A stretch of DNA of 64,000 bases, taken from assembly GCF_014207605.1 (NCBI RefSeq), contig NZ_JACHHI010000003.1:124001-188000 (forward strand), given 5' to 3'. Both the position numbers and the translations under genes were made by a program. The stretch is from Negativicoccus succinicivorans. Its GTDB lineage: Bacteria > Bacillota > Negativicutes > Veillonellales > Negativicoccaceae. This document shows positions 33,289-43,360 of the stretch, in pieces (position 1 is the stretch's first letter; every line of letters starts with the position of its first letter). Under the pieces are notes generated by a model that was given only the letters and a program-made list of their open reading frames with translations, had not been told where the DNA came from and did not search any database.

Positions 33289-36200
33289 GCACGGCGCCGC
33301 CGTCGTCTTGCCACGCGATCGCCTCATGCAAAGCCAGTGAATAAATGATTTTTTTCACGACCGGCCGCTGCCAAATGCGCGTGGCCGCATGGGCGTATAA
33401 ATCGAGTTGGCGATGGTAGCGCTCATAGAGTACATTGGCCGTATCCACGCGATCGGTTTTATAATCCAAAATCGCAAGATCGCCGCTGGCCGTCGCGTAC
33501 AGGCAGTCGATCACGCCCTGTAAAAACACTTCATCATCGCCCGCCGGCACGCCGAGCGCCACCGATGCCGGCAACAACATCCCGAACGGACATTCTCGCA
33601 ACACAAACGATGATTGGCGAATCTCAGCCGCCGTGTCGCAGGTTAACCACAAGTCGAGATCACGACGATGGGCCAACTTCGCTTCGGCCGGCGTTATTTT
33701 TTGCGCCTGCTGAAGTTGGTCGAGATACGCCTGCGCCGTCGTGGTACCGTCGCCCGCGCCGATTTCGGCCAAAATGCGATGCATGAGCGTTCCGTAACGC
33801 GCCCCGCCGTCCGGCCGCATGTCCGGCGTGACAAATTGCGGCGGACGCACCCAAGCGTCATTTATTATTTCGCTTTCCGCCGCGGCATCTTCCTCGGTCG
33901 CTACTAAACGCACCGCTTTTGTCGCGGCCATCTCATCTGCCATCTGCGCCGGTTGCACCGTCAATATCGGCAACGGATAATCCGTCGCCGGTCGTTCCGT
34001 TTTTGGCAACGGCGGCAAGGCCGCCGTGATTTCACCCAAATGATGCGTTACTTCCGTCACGGTGACTTTCGCGGGGATCTGCGTGGCAAGCAGTTTGTCA
34101 TATTGCCAAGAGAGACGTTCCGAGATTTCCGTCGGCAGCGGCGTGCCTGTCAATGTGCCTTGCCGCACGTTTTCCAAACGCGGATCCACCACCGTTGTGA
34201 CCGCTTCGTTCCATGTCGGTGTCACCGTCTGCACATCCCAGCGTGGTAACGTCTCGTTTTCCAGATGCGGCCACAACCAGTCCAGGTAGGAACGCGCCGC
34301 TTCCGGAGCCACATGCGCGCCGGTCGGTGACGGTCCCGCGTAAAGATACAGTTTATCCCGCGCGCGCGTCATGGCCACGTACAAAAGCCGCTGCTCTTCC
34401 GCCAGCGTTTCCCGCCGCAAAATTTCACGCAACAAATGCCAGCGCACCGTCGGGTACGTCAGACGACGCTTCGCATCGTAGCGGGACAACCCGATCCCGT
34501 AACGACGATGCAATAAAAGACGCGCCTGCGTATCTTTCCGGTTAAACTCTTTGTCGATATTCGCCAAAAACACAACCGGAAATTCCAGCCCCTTGCTTTT
34601 GTGGATCGTCATAATGCGTACCGCGTCTTCGTTTTCGCCCATGGTCGACGGTACCGACAAATCCTGCTTCTGCCGCTGCAATTCTTCCAAATATTCCAAA
34701 AAGCGCGAGATCCCGCCGCCGGCCCCGTCATCAAACTCAACCGCGCGCGCGTACAAGGCTTCCAAGTTCGCGCGCCGTAACGATCCCGACGGCAAACCGC
34801 CGACGTACGCATGATACCCGCTTTCTTCGTAGATGCGCCGCACCAGCTGACCGATGCCGGCTTGACGCGCCAACAACTGCCAACCGATAAGCAAGGCGTA
34901 AAACGCTCCGACACGGCCGCGCTTTTCCTCATCGGTGAGGCGCGCAAGCCATGTGGGCAAAACATCCCACAGCGCCGGCGCTTCCTCATTGCGCAGCAGC
35001 GCCATTTCCGCCAGATCGCGTTCATCGCAACCGACGAGCGGCGAGCGCAACACGGCCGCCGCCTCCAAATCGCGTCGGGAATTATCGAGCCAACGCAAAA
35101 GCGAAAGCATGGTCTGCACTTCGGTCGCCGCAAAATAACCGCCGGCCTGCTCCGCGTACACGGGAATCCCCGCCGAACGCAACACTTCGACAAAAACATC
35201 AATCCTAGACGCGACCGAACGCATCAAAATCACCGCATCGCGCCAGCGGAACGGACGAAACGCGCCGTCGTTTTCCTGCACGACGGCCGTCTCGTGCAAA
35301 TGCAACAACTCATCCGCGATCGCCTGCGCCTGCGCTTCCATCGCCGATAACGGCTCTTCCTCCGCGTCATCGTCGGCGGGCGGAATATCCGCCGCGTCCA
35401 TGGTCGTTGCGTCATCGGAAGGCGTGACAAAGCGCACGCTGACGGAACCGCCGACCCAGTTTTCCGGCGCGTCGGTGATCGTCCGCCCGGGAATGAACGC
35501 CGCGTTTTCATCGTAAGAAAATTCGGCGGCGGGCGGTTGCATAATTCGGGCAAATACTTCATTCACCGCGTCCAACACGGTGCGATCGCTGCGAAAGTTT
35601 TCCCGTAAATCAATGCGGCGCGAAGGCGCCTGCGCGTCTCGTGAAAAACGTTCGTACTGACCGAGGAAAATAGTCGGATCCGCCAGCCGAAAACGATAAA
35701 TACTTTGTTTGACGTCGCCCACCATGAACCGATTATCCGCGCGCGCGATCAGGCTTGCGATCAGTTCCTGCACGCCGTTCGTGTCCTGGTACTCGTCGAC
35801 CATGATTTCATCGTACTCGCGGGCGAGTTCCCGCGCGATGTCCGACGGCAACAGCGCGTCCGGCGTAGATTCCGGCGCGAGCAACAGCGTGAGCGCGTAA
35901 TGTTCCAAATCGCTGAAATCGATCAAACGCTCCGATTTTTTCCACGTCGCGTACGCGGCCGCGAACGTTTCCGTCACCTTGACGAGCGCCGCGACAAGCG
36001 GCGCGGTCGCTTGCAAATCTTCCCGCCAGGTCGCGGGCGCGGCGGCTAAAATACCTTCCGTCCAGCTTTTCAACCATGCTTTCCCGGCGTCGCGAATCTC
36101 TTTGGCCGCCGTCTTGGCCGCTTTCGCCGCCTCATCCTTCAGCTTGCCGCCCGGCCAACGCATCGGCGCGTAGGCCTGCGCCGCGTCATAAATCGCGTCC

Positions 36201-36973
36201 CAGTCTGCCCCGTCGCAAAGCGCCGTCGCGGTCGCGTAATCCGCCGCCAAAACCTCCCGCGCATTTTGCAGTTGCGGGTACAACGCCAATTCATCCAACG
36301 CGTCCTGTAATTGCGTTCGCCATTGCGTGACGCCCGCGCGCCACTCCTCCCAAAGCGGCGTCAGATCCGCCAAGTCCGCTTCGGCATACGGCGCGGCGAG
36401 CGCCTCTAACCACGCTTCGGGAAACGGCATGCTGCGGCTGTAGTCGTACAGTCGCAACACCGCGGCGCGCAGCTGCGCGTCATTCGTTTTTGTGCGGAAA
36501 AAATCCGCCAATTGCAAAAATTCCGGCGACGCCTCTTCATAGGCTTCAAACAACGTCTGCTCCAAGGCTTCCAGCCGCCCGAGCGCCAACTCCTGCTCGC
36601 CGCCCTGACGAAAGCCCGCGTCCAAATCCAAACGGTAAAAATATTGGCGAATGATTTGCTGGCAAAACGCGTGGATCGTTGAAATTTGCGCCGACCCCAG
36701 CAGCGCCAATTGCCGATCGATGTGCGCCGAAGGCGTCGTCGCGGCGGCCGCGGCGAGCGCCGTGCCGATGCGCGTACGCATCTCCTGCGCCGCCGCCCGC
36801 GTAAACGTCATGACGAGAATACGGGTGATGTCCGCGGGATCGTGCGGATCCAAAAGCCGTCGGATGATGCGTTCGACGAGCACCGCCGTTTTACCCGAAC
36901 CTGCCGCGGCGGCGACCAAAAGATTTTGGCGACGACTCGTAATCGCCGCTTCCTGTTCAGTTGTCCATTGCAT
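33284..36973 (-). CDS. addA: ATP-dependent helicase/nuclease subunit A
   Basis: A 1229-aa UvrD-type helicase fused to a RecB-like nuclease, the AddA subunit of the AddAB double-strand-break resection enzyme. Walker A AAAAGSGKTAVL is near residues 21-32, Walker B has IMVDEYQDTN, later motifs FMVGDVKQSIYRFR and VAMTRARDKLYLY, and the nuclease motif LAILDYKTDRV is near the C-terminus. The length is typical. It overlaps addB by 17 bases. Confidence 0.95.
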   Translation of the reverse strand: MQWTTEQEAAITSRRQNLLVAAAAGSGKTAVLVERIIRRLLDPHDPADITRILVMTFTRAAAQEMRTRIGTALAAAAATTPSAHIDRQLALLGSAQISTIHAFCQQIIRQYFYRLDLDAGFRQGGEQELALGRLEALEQTLFEAYEEASPEFLQLADFFRTKTNDAQLRAAVLRLYDYSRSMPFPEAWLEALAAPYAEADLADLTPLWEEWRAGVTQWRTQLQDALDELALYPQLQNAREVLAADYATATALCDGADWDAIYDAAQAYAPMRWPGGKLKDEAAKAAKTAAKEIRDAGKAWLKSWTEGILAAAPATWREDLQATAPLVAALVKVTETFAAAYATWKKSERLIDFSDLEHYALTLLLAPESTPDALLPSDIARELAREYDEIMVDEYQDTNGVQELIASLIARADNRFMVGDVKQSIYRFRLADPTIFLGQYERFSRDAQAPSRRIDLRENFRSDRTVLDAVNEVFARIMQPPAAEFSYDENAAFIPGRTITDAPENWVGGSVSVRFVTPSDDATTMDAADIPPADDDAEEEPLSAMEAQAQAIADELLHLHETAVVQENDGAFRPFRWRDAVILMRSVASRIDVFVEVLRSAGIPVYAEQAGGYFAATEVQTMLSLLRWLDNSRRDLEAAAVLRSPLVGCDERDLAEMALLRNEEAPALWDVLPTWLARLTDEEKRGRVGAFYALLIGWQLLARQAGIGQLVRRIYEESGYHAYVGGLPSGSLRRANLEALYARAVEFDDGAGGGISRFLEYLEELQRQKQDLSVPSTMGENEDAVRIMTIHKSKGLEFPVVFLANIDKEFNRKDTQARLLLHRRYGIGLSRYDAKRRLTYPTVRWHLLREILRRETLAEEQRLLYVAMTRARDKLYLYAGPSPTGAHVAPEAARSYLDWLWPHLENETLPRWDVQTVTPTWNEAVTTVVDPRLENVRQGTLTGTPLPTEISERLSWQYDKLLATQIPAKVTVTEVTHHLGEITAALPPLPKTERPATDYPLPILTVQPAQMADEMAATKAVRLVATEEDAAAESEIINDAWVRPPQFVTPDMRPDGGARYGTLMHRILAEIGAGDGTTTAQAYLDQLQQAQKITPAEAKLAHRRDLDLWLTCDTAAEIRQSSFVLRECPFGMLLPASVALGVPAGDDEVFLQGVIDCLYATASGDLAILDYKTDRVDTANVLYERYHRQLDLYAHAATRIWQRPVVKKIIYSLALHEAIAWQDDGGAVL

Positions 36974-39900
36974 CGCCGGTCTCCTTTGCGACTGTCGCGG
37001 TCATTTTTTCCAGAGCTTCTTCATCATTCAAACTCGGCAAGTAGCGGTAGCGGTTGCCGGCAAGCGCCGGGTCAAACCCGCAAACCGCGCGGTACGGGCA
37101 GTACTTGCAGGCCACGGTGTTGCCTTGGCGATAGGGCATCACATCGATCCGTCCCGCTAAAATTTGCGCGCTGATTTGCGGCAAAAGCGTCGCTATATAC
37201 GCGACAATCAACCGCATCGCGGCCGCGTTTTCCGCCTTGGCGTCTTTGCGCAGGCTGCCGTCTTTATTAATACGAATCGGCAAAAAGGAAATTTCCCCGC
37301 CGACTTCGCTGTCGATTTTTTCTAAAATTTCGCGTTCCGAAAGGAAATAACCCTGCGTCTGCAATTGCTGCTTGAGCGCTTTGCGGATCGTCGCGTCATC
37401 GCGCGGCGGCGCCTTCAAATCGGCGCGCTCATCCTGCACATACACATACATAATGCCCGCCGGCAGCGCTTCGCCGTCATCCCGCCGCAACGCCGCGTAC
37501 AAGTACGTCGCCAGCTGCAAACGCAGACCGTAGTACAAATCGCCGAGCGAAATCTTCGTATCGCCCGTTTTATAATCGATGATCAGGTAGTACGTCTTTC
37601 CCGTTTCGGGATCGCGATAATAATCCAGTCGGTCGATCGTGCCGATCAACGTGAATTCCGTGTCGCCGATACTGCCGACCGGCAACATGAACATTTCTTC
37701 CAAGCCGGCGGTTTGGAACGCGCCGCGCTGCGACCATTCCGCCAGACGCGTCAACGTTTCCCGCAAAGTTCGATCCAGCTGTGTGCGGATGTACGAGTAA
37801 AACGGATTCGTCGCGAAGCGGTCATTTTGTACGCGCGGCGCGATAAGTTCCGCAATGGCCCGACTGCGATCGGTGATTTCCGCCGAATCGGCATCGCGAA
37901 ATTCACGCGTCTCCGTCAGCAGTTCCGCGCCGAATTGGTGCAACGCCGCGTGCATGTACGAACCGTAATCCGCCGGGGTCAATTCGCCGCGCGCGGGTTC
38001 GTCCAAATGCAAACCGTAGCGCGCGAAAAAGCGGAACGGACAGGCGCGATACATTTCAAACGCGGTGACCGAGGCGTGAAACGTGCCTTGCGGCGCGTAG
38101 AGCTTACGGCTGAGCGCGGGACCTAACACCGCCGCCCGATTCGTGTAGAACAGACTGCGCGTCCACGCGTACGCCGCGCCTTCATGCGCCGGCTGTTGCA
38201 TTGCCCAGTCGTACAGGCCGAACCATTCTTCCGCGGGCGATTCTTCGCGCAACGCCTGCGGCAATCCCGCCAAACTTTGGCGCGGTCGTACCCAGCCATC
38301 CCCCGGACAGGAGCTGACGGCCGGCTGAATGGAACCCGTCCAACCGAGCGCGACCAGGCGTCGCAGTAAAAAGGCCGGTTCCAACGCGGTGCCGTCTTCA
38401 TCGGCGCGCGCGTAACTCAGATACAATTTTTCCTCGGCGCGTGTCCACGCCAAATATTGCCATTGCCGCTCCTGCAAAGCAAGCGTGACCGAGTCCGTAC
38501 CGAAGGCCAGGTCCAGTTGCGCCAGTTCCGTACGATCACGATCCGACCACAGACTCAACGGTTGCGGACGCGCGGGAAAGACGCCTTCATTTTGGCCGAG
38601 CACAAACACCGCGCGCGCGTTGAGCGGATAGCCGCGGTCAATCGTCGTAAAAGTGACGTGATCGAGCGTCGGCGGAATCAACGCGTAACTCAACTCCGCG
38701 AGCAAATCCGTCCAAATGCGCGCCACATCTCGAGCCGGCCATACTTCTTCGCCGCCGACTTCGACCCATTCATCCAAAAGCGCGTAAATGCGTTGCAAGA
38801 CCTGCTGGCGACTGCGATAAATTTCTTCCGTCAGATTTTCGCCCTGCGTTAATAATTCCGCTTCGAGCGGCAAGCGAGCCAGCAGATCATACATGACCAG
38901 CGCCACTTCACGTACGGTCGCCTTCGTTTTAAATACTTGCGCCAACGGCGCCAGCCATTCTTTAAGCGTCGCGCGTACGCCGTTGACCCGATCCCAGCGC
39001 GCCTGCTCGCGTTCCGTCACCGGCTCCGGCGCTTCCAGACGGCGAATGCGGCGATGCTGCCAAGGTTCCTCTTTGGTCCAGTCGCCGCGGCCGATCGCAA
39101 ACTCGCGGCAATACATTTCAAGTTCTTCCACGTCGCGTGTCGCCACCGGCAGCAGTCCGGTTTTCAGCAAACGCAGCACCTGCGGCGTGGTGTAACCTTG
39201 CGCCGCCAAGGTCAGCGCCGCGCTTACAAAGACCGCCAGCGCGTCGTGGCGCATCGCCTGTCGACGATCCGTAAAATACGGAATCTCGTAGCGCTCAAAC
39301 GTGCGGCGCAAGCGCTCCGTATACGCGTCATGATGCCGCAGCAAAACAATGATATCGCGGTAGCGGTACCCCTCTTCCCGCACAAGCCGCTGGATCTCGG
39401 TCGCCACGGCCGCCGTCTCTTCGTCACGACTCGCCGCTTCGGTGACGCGCAAGCCGGCGACGGGCGCATCGCTTGCTTCGCCGCGGGTCACTTTTTCGGC
39501 CGCCAAACCCAGCTGCGAATGCGGCCAACGCGGTGTGTCCGTCAAACCGATTTCGGTAATCTTCGCAAAGGCGTGATGCGCCGCTTCGTAAATTTTCCAG
39601 GAGCTGTGCCAAAGCGATGTCGGCGCCGTCGCCTGCAACGGATCTTCCGGCGGCAAAAGCAAGGTCATGACGGCGCGTTTCGCCCGCTTCATGACCGCCT
39701 CGACAATGGTCCAGTCGCGCGGCAGAAATTCGAGGAAGCCGTCCACCCAAATGGATGCTTCGGCAAGGTATTGCGACATTTCAATATCGCGCAACAGATT
39801 TTCCGTTTGCGCTTCATAATCGGGAAAATGCTCCGCGAGATATTCCTGATAGGCTTGCGCCAACAACGCCGTGTCCCGCAGTTTATTACCGAGCGCTGGC

Positions 39901-40346
39901 GTTGCTTCGGTCGCCGCCCGGCGCAAATCGTCCGGCTCTAATTGGTAATGACCCAATTCCTGCAGCTGGTGATCAAACACTTCGGTGAAATGCGGTTGCC
40001 GCGCCGCGCGGGCAAGCGTCGTAAACTTATCGCCGTGCGCAAGCAGTAAACGTCGCAAAATAATTTGGCGCCCGAGCACGGACAAGCCTTTGCCGCCCTG
40101 CGTGCCCTGCTCATCAAAAATGCGATACGCGAGCCGCGCGAAACCGAGCACTTCGATATTGCCGAAACCCTGCCCCGGTAAATACGCGGCGAGTTCCCGC
40201 TCCACCGTGTACGTCGCCGCGTCGGGCACCAGCAAAATGCAGCGTTCGAGCGGGTGCACCGCCGCATGTTCCGCAAGCGCTTTGAAACACCGCGTCGTCT
40301 TACCGCTGCCGGCCCGTCCGAGCCATAATTCGATTGCGTCTGCCAT
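36957..40346 (-). CDS. addB: ATP-dependent nuclease subunit B
   Basis: The 1129-aa partner of AddA. It has an N-terminal Walker A-like WLGRAGSGKTTRC, an inactivated helicase core, and a C-terminal nuclease with LIIDYKTGDT. Four cysteines (one in MYRACPFRF, then C1080, C1083, C1089 in CKYCPYRAVC) fit the 4Fe-4S staple of AddB. GAGGAGG precedes the ATG; promoter at 40366-40371. Confidence 0.95.
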   Translation of the reverse strand: MADAIELWLGRAGSGKTTRCFKALAEHAAVHPLERCILLVPDAATYTVERELAAYLPGQGFGNIEVLGFARLAYRIFDEQGTQGGKGLSVLGRQIILRRLLLAHGDKFTTLARAARQPHFTEVFDHQLQELGHYQLEPDDLRRAATEATPALGNKLRDTALLAQAYQEYLAEHFPDYEAQTENLLRDIEMSQYLAEASIWVDGFLEFLPRDWTIVEAVMKRAKRAVMTLLLPPEDPLQATAPTSLWHSSWKIYEAAHHAFAKITEIGLTDTPRWPHSQLGLAAEKVTRGEASDAPVAGLRVTEAASRDEETAAVATEIQRLVREEGYRYRDIIVLLRHHDAYTERLRRTFERYEIPYFTDRRQAMRHDALAVFVSAALTLAAQGYTTPQVLRLLKTGLLPVATRDVEELEMYCREFAIGRGDWTKEEPWQHRRIRRLEAPEPVTEREQARWDRVNGVRATLKEWLAPLAQVFKTKATVREVALVMYDLLARLPLEAELLTQGENLTEEIYRSRQQVLQRIYALLDEWVEVGGEEVWPARDVARIWTDLLAELSYALIPPTLDHVTFTTIDRGYPLNARAVFVLGQNEGVFPARPQPLSLWSDRDRTELAQLDLAFGTDSVTLALQERQWQYLAWTRAEEKLYLSYARADEDGTALEPAFLLRRLVALGWTGSIQPAVSSCPGDGWVRPRQSLAGLPQALREESPAEEWFGLYDWAMQQPAHEGAAYAWTRSLFYTNRAAVLGPALSRKLYAPQGTFHASVTAFEMYRACPFRFFARYGLHLDEPARGELTPADYGSYMHAALHQFGAELLTETREFRDADSAEITDRSRAIAELIAPRVQNDRFATNPFYSYIRTQLDRTLRETLTRLAEWSQRGAFQTAGLEEMFMLPVGSIGDTEFTLIGTIDRLDYYRDPETGKTYYLIIDYKTGDTKISLGDLYYGLRLQLATYLYAALRRDDGEALPAGIMYVYVQDERADLKAPPRDDATIRKALKQQLQTQGYFLSEREILEKIDSEVGGEISFLPIRINKDGSLRKDAKAENAAAMRLIVAYIATLLPQISAQILAGRIDVMPYRQGNTVACKYCPYRAVCGFDPALAGNRYRYLPSLNDEEALEKMTATVAKETGDAMDN

Positions 40347-40365
40347 AGCTCCTCCTCTTTGTTTT

Positions 40366-40371
40366 ATTATA
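40366..40371 (-). promoter_or_regulatory. Extended -10 promoter of addBA
   Basis: A perfect TATAAT preceded by TGC on the minus strand, about 20 bases before the addB start. The -35 is weak. Confidence 0.5.
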
Positions 40372-40404
40372 GCAAAGGACGCGAGCCGCTTTATTTTTTT
40401 GCAT

Positions 40405-40428
40405 GAAAAAACCGGAGATCTCTCCGGT
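40405..40428 (-). terminator. Terminator after MFS gene
   Basis: ACCGGAG/CTCCGGT stem with ATCT loop, followed on the minus strand by six T residues, abutting the MFS stop codon. Confidence 0.87.
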
Positions 40429-41628
40429 TTAAAAATATTTCTGGATATATTTTTCGGACAATTGCGTATACACCATGGCCGTAATCAGGAAAAAGGCGAG
40501 TGCGGTCGACCAAAAGACCGAGCTCAAGCCCAACGTCATCGCCAGGTAGCCGGACACCATCGGTCCGAATACGTTGCCCATCAAGGAAAAACTGGACGTG
40601 ACGCCGAACGCGATACCGCGTTTTTCATCCGGCACGGAGCGCGCGATGATCGCATTCGCGCTGGGCATCAAACAACCGATCGCCGCGCCGTTGAAGAAAC
40701 GGAACAACCCGAGCCACCAGACATTCGGCGCGAAATACTGCGCGATGAAAAAGAGTCCCGCCAGAAACGAGCCGATCAGCAACACTTCGCGATGACTCAA
40801 CCATTGGATGATGCGTCCCATGTTGAGCGATGTCGTCGCGCTGGCGACGCCGCCGATGGCCAAAATGATTCCGGAAATGCTCGCGAGCACCGCGGTATCG
40901 CCCACCATGCCTTTCACATACAGCGGCAAAATCGGCCCCAAGCCGGTCAATGCGAAATTGACGAAAAATTGAATCAGCATCATCAAGCGTACAATCGGCA
41001 GAGAGAAAAAGTAACCCACATTTTTAATGATGGATTCTTTTGCCTTTTGCGGTTTCGGCTGAAAATCTTCGTGAATAAATCGGCGCGTCACGAGGTAGCC
41101 CAACGCGAGCAGCGCCGCGAAACAAAGAAACGTTTCACGGTAGCCGATGACATCCGCGAGAATCCCGCCGAACACCGGCCCGATCGTCGCCCCGAGGACG
41201 ATTCCCGTCTGGTACGTGCCGAGCGCGTACGTCGAATATTTTTCCGGCGTGATGATCGCCACCATCGCCAAACCCGCTGCGATAAAGCCGCCCACGCAGC
41301 CTTGAATCGCGCGCAGAAGCAACAGCTGAAACGGTGTCTGAACCAATGACATCAGCGTCAGCACCACCGTAAGCGCCGCTAAAATTTGCAGTAAAATTCG
41401 TTTGTGACCTTTACGATCACCGTACGCGCCCCAATACGGATTGGCCAGCGCCGCCGTAAAACTCGTCACACCCGTAATCAGACCGGCCCACATGCCGGCC
41501 GCGCCGGGATCCGTCACCCCGAGTTCGTGTACAAATAACGGCACAAAGGAAATCAAGCCGATAATCGATGTCCCCGCTAAAATCTGCACCGCGACCAAAT
41601 AATATAAGTTTTTGCGCCATAATTCCAT
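40429..41628 (-). CDS. MFS transporter, drug-efflux-like
   Basis: A 399-aa major facilitator protein with 12 predicted helices. Motif A is GAYGDRKGHKRIL in the loop after helix 2, and a motif-C-like GIVLGATIGPVFGGILAD lies in helix 5, typical of proton-coupled exporters such as MdtG. The substrate is unknown. The frame is open to 41661, but AAGGAA upstream of 41628 and the conserved start MELWRKNLY support 41628. Confidence 0.82.
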   Translation of the reverse strand: MELWRKNLYYLVAVQILAGTSIIGLISFVPLFVHELGVTDPGAAGMWAGLITGVTSFTAALANPYWGAYGDRKGHKRILLQILAALTVVLTLMSLVQTPFQLLLLRAIQGCVGGFIAAGLAMVAIITPEKYSTYALGTYQTGIVLGATIGPVFGGILADVIGYRETFLCFAALLALGYLVTRRFIHEDFQPKPQKAKESIIKNVGYFFSLPIVRLMMLIQFFVNFALTGLGPILPLYVKGMVGDTAVLASISGIILAIGGVASATTSLNMGRIIQWLSHREVLLIGSFLAGLFFIAQYFAPNVWWLGLFRFFNGAAIGCLMPSANAIIARSVPDEKRGIAFGVTSSFSLMGNVFGPMVSGYLAMTLGLSSVFWSTALAFFLITAMVYTQLSEKYIQKYF

Positions 41629-41732
41629 CGTATTCCTTCTTTCTTCTGTGACTCTATTCATTCGTAACGACTCATTCGTTTCGTTGTATTTAGACGCATT
41701 TTATTGTAACAACACAGATTTTTATTATATCA

Positions 41733-41771
41733 CAAAAAACTGCTTCGAAAAACTTTTATTTTCGAAGCAGT
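41733..41771 (-). terminator. Terminator after GltD-like gene
   Basis: A 13-bp perfect stem (41739-41751 with 41759-41771, arm ACTGCTTCGAAAA) followed on the minus strand by a T-run. Confidence 0.88.
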
Positions 41772-41794
41772 TTTCTTTGTGCAGATTCATACTT

Positions 41795-43201
41795 TTATTT
41801 CGCGGGTGTGTCCGGATTCTTCGCCGCCTCTTTTTGACCTTCGGCAGCTTCTTTGGCGGCGGCGGCGAGCTTATCCATATAAGCCGCCATACCTTGCGCG
41901 GTCTTTTTCGCTTCGCGCATCGCCAGCACCACGGTCGCCGGACGATGTACGATATCGCCTGCCGCAAATACGCCCGGCAGATTCGTCGCGCCGTAATACG
42001 GCTCTTTTCGCACACGGATATAGCCTGCTTGATCATTTTCAAGATCCGGCAGACTCGCTCGCAACAATGTGCTCGGCACGTGCCCGACCGCGATAATCAC
42101 TTTATCCGCGATAATTTCCTCGCGCTTGCCCGTACCGTGCAACTCGCCCAAATCATTGATCGCTTGCTCTTCGTAGATAAAGGCGCCGACTTTTTCATGA
42201 CCCGACACGCCGACGGGCGCCGCCAAAAAACGGAACTCGACGCCTTCCGCCGCCGCCGCTTCATATTCCGACGGCAGACAGGCCATAAATTCCTGCGTGC
42301 GCCGATACGCGACCGTGACTTTCCGCGCGCCCGCACGCAACGCTGTACGCGCCGCATCCATCGCGACATTGCCCGCGCCGATCACCACTACACGATCCTC
42401 GCGCTGAATGACAAATTCTTCTTTCGTCAGTTGATGATCCGCCAGCGCCTGTGCCGCATGCAGCACGTCCATCGCCTGCAACACGCCCGGAAGATCATCA
42501 TTTTGCAAGGGCAAATCTCGCGGTTGCGTCGTGCCGACGCCGAGAAAAACGGCCTGATAGCCATCTGCCTCTAAATCCGCCAGCGTAAAATCCTTGCCGA
42601 ATGTTTGGCCGCAAAGAAATTTCACGCCCATGGCGGCGAGCCGTTCCGTTTCAAAGCGCACGACCGCTTTATTGATCCGAAACGAAGGAATCCCGTGCAA
42701 CAACACGCCGCCCGGTTCGGCCGCGCTGTCGTACACGTCGATATTGTAACCGAGTTGGCGCAAATCGTTCGCCACCGTTAGCCCGGCCGGTCCGGAGCCG
42801 ATGACCGCCACCTTTTCTTTTTTGCGCGGCAGTCGGCGTGGCGTATTGAGCATCATGGCGTTCGCCACATCGCCGATAACGCTTTCAATCAGACCGATTT
42901 TGACCGGCTGATGACGTCGATTTAAAATGCAATGCCCCTGGCATTGATTTTCGTGCGGGCACACGCGTCCGCAAACGGACGGCAAATTACTGCGTTCGTT
43001 GATGATCCGAATCGCCGCGCCGATATTACCGACGGCCAGTTCAGCGATAAATTGAGGGATTTCATTACCGATCGGGCAACCGGTTCGGCAGGTCGGCCGC
43101 GGGCAATGCAAACAGCGTTGCGCCTCCACAATCGCCTGCGCCAAATCTTCCATGGTCACACGAACCCGATCCGTCGCCAACGGAAATACCGTAGGTTTCA
43201 T
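41795..43201 (-). CDS. GltD-like NADPH/FAD oxidoreductase
   Basis: A 468-aa protein of the glutamate synthase small-subunit family. The N-terminal part has the cysteine motifs CLHCPRPTCRTGCP and CGRVCPHENQCQGHC for two 4Fe-4S clusters. FAD binding is VAVIGSGPAGLTVANDLRQL and NADPH binding is VVVIGAGNVAMDAARTAL. Homologues act with a large glutamate synthase subunit, alone, or as NfnB/PreT; no partner subunit is nearby, so the reaction is open. The start at 43201 follows GGGAGG, directly after tRNA-Arg. The C-terminal tail is Ala/Lys-rich. Confidence 0.83.
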   Translation of the reverse strand: MKPTVFPLATDRVRVTMEDLAQAIVEAQRCLHCPRPTCRTGCPIGNEIPQFIAELAVGNIGAAIRIINERSNLPSVCGRVCPHENQCQGHCILNRRHQPVKIGLIESVIGDVANAMMLNTPRRLPRKKEKVAVIGSGPAGLTVANDLRQLGYNIDVYDSAAEPGGVLLHGIPSFRINKAVVRFETERLAAMGVKFLCGQTFGKDFTLADLEADGYQAVFLGVGTTQPRDLPLQNDDLPGVLQAMDVLHAAQALADHQLTKEEFVIQREDRVVVIGAGNVAMDAARTALRAGARKVTVAYRRTQEFMACLPSEYEAAAAEGVEFRFLAAPVGVSGHEKVGAFIYEEQAINDLGELHGTGKREEIIADKVIIAVGHVPSTLLRASLPDLENDQAGYIRVRKEPYYGATNLPGVFAAGDIVHRPATVVLAMREAKKTAQGMAAYMDKLAAAAKEAAEGQKEAAKNPDTPAK

Positions 43202-43219
43202 AATGCCTCCCAAAATGAT

Positions 43220-43295
43220 TGGTGCGCCCAAGATGATTCGAACATCCGACACGCGGTTTAGGAAACCGCTGCTCTATCCCCTGAGCTATGGGCGC
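43220..43295 (-). tRNA. tRNA-Arg (anticodon CCT)
   Basis: 76 bases. Acceptor GCGCCCA/TGGGCGC with A and encoded CCA. Anticodon arm GCGGT-TTCCTAA-ACCGC gives CCT (codon AGG). It lies between ychF and the GltD-like gene on the same strand, 18 bases before the latter. I see no promoter or terminator of its own, so it may be cut out of a longer transcript. Confidence 0.96.
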
Positions 43296-43360
43296 ATGCT
43301 AAATATCACTGCAGCCGCCGCCCCGCGAACCATGTCGCGGACGGCGCAGCCAATTTTTAC

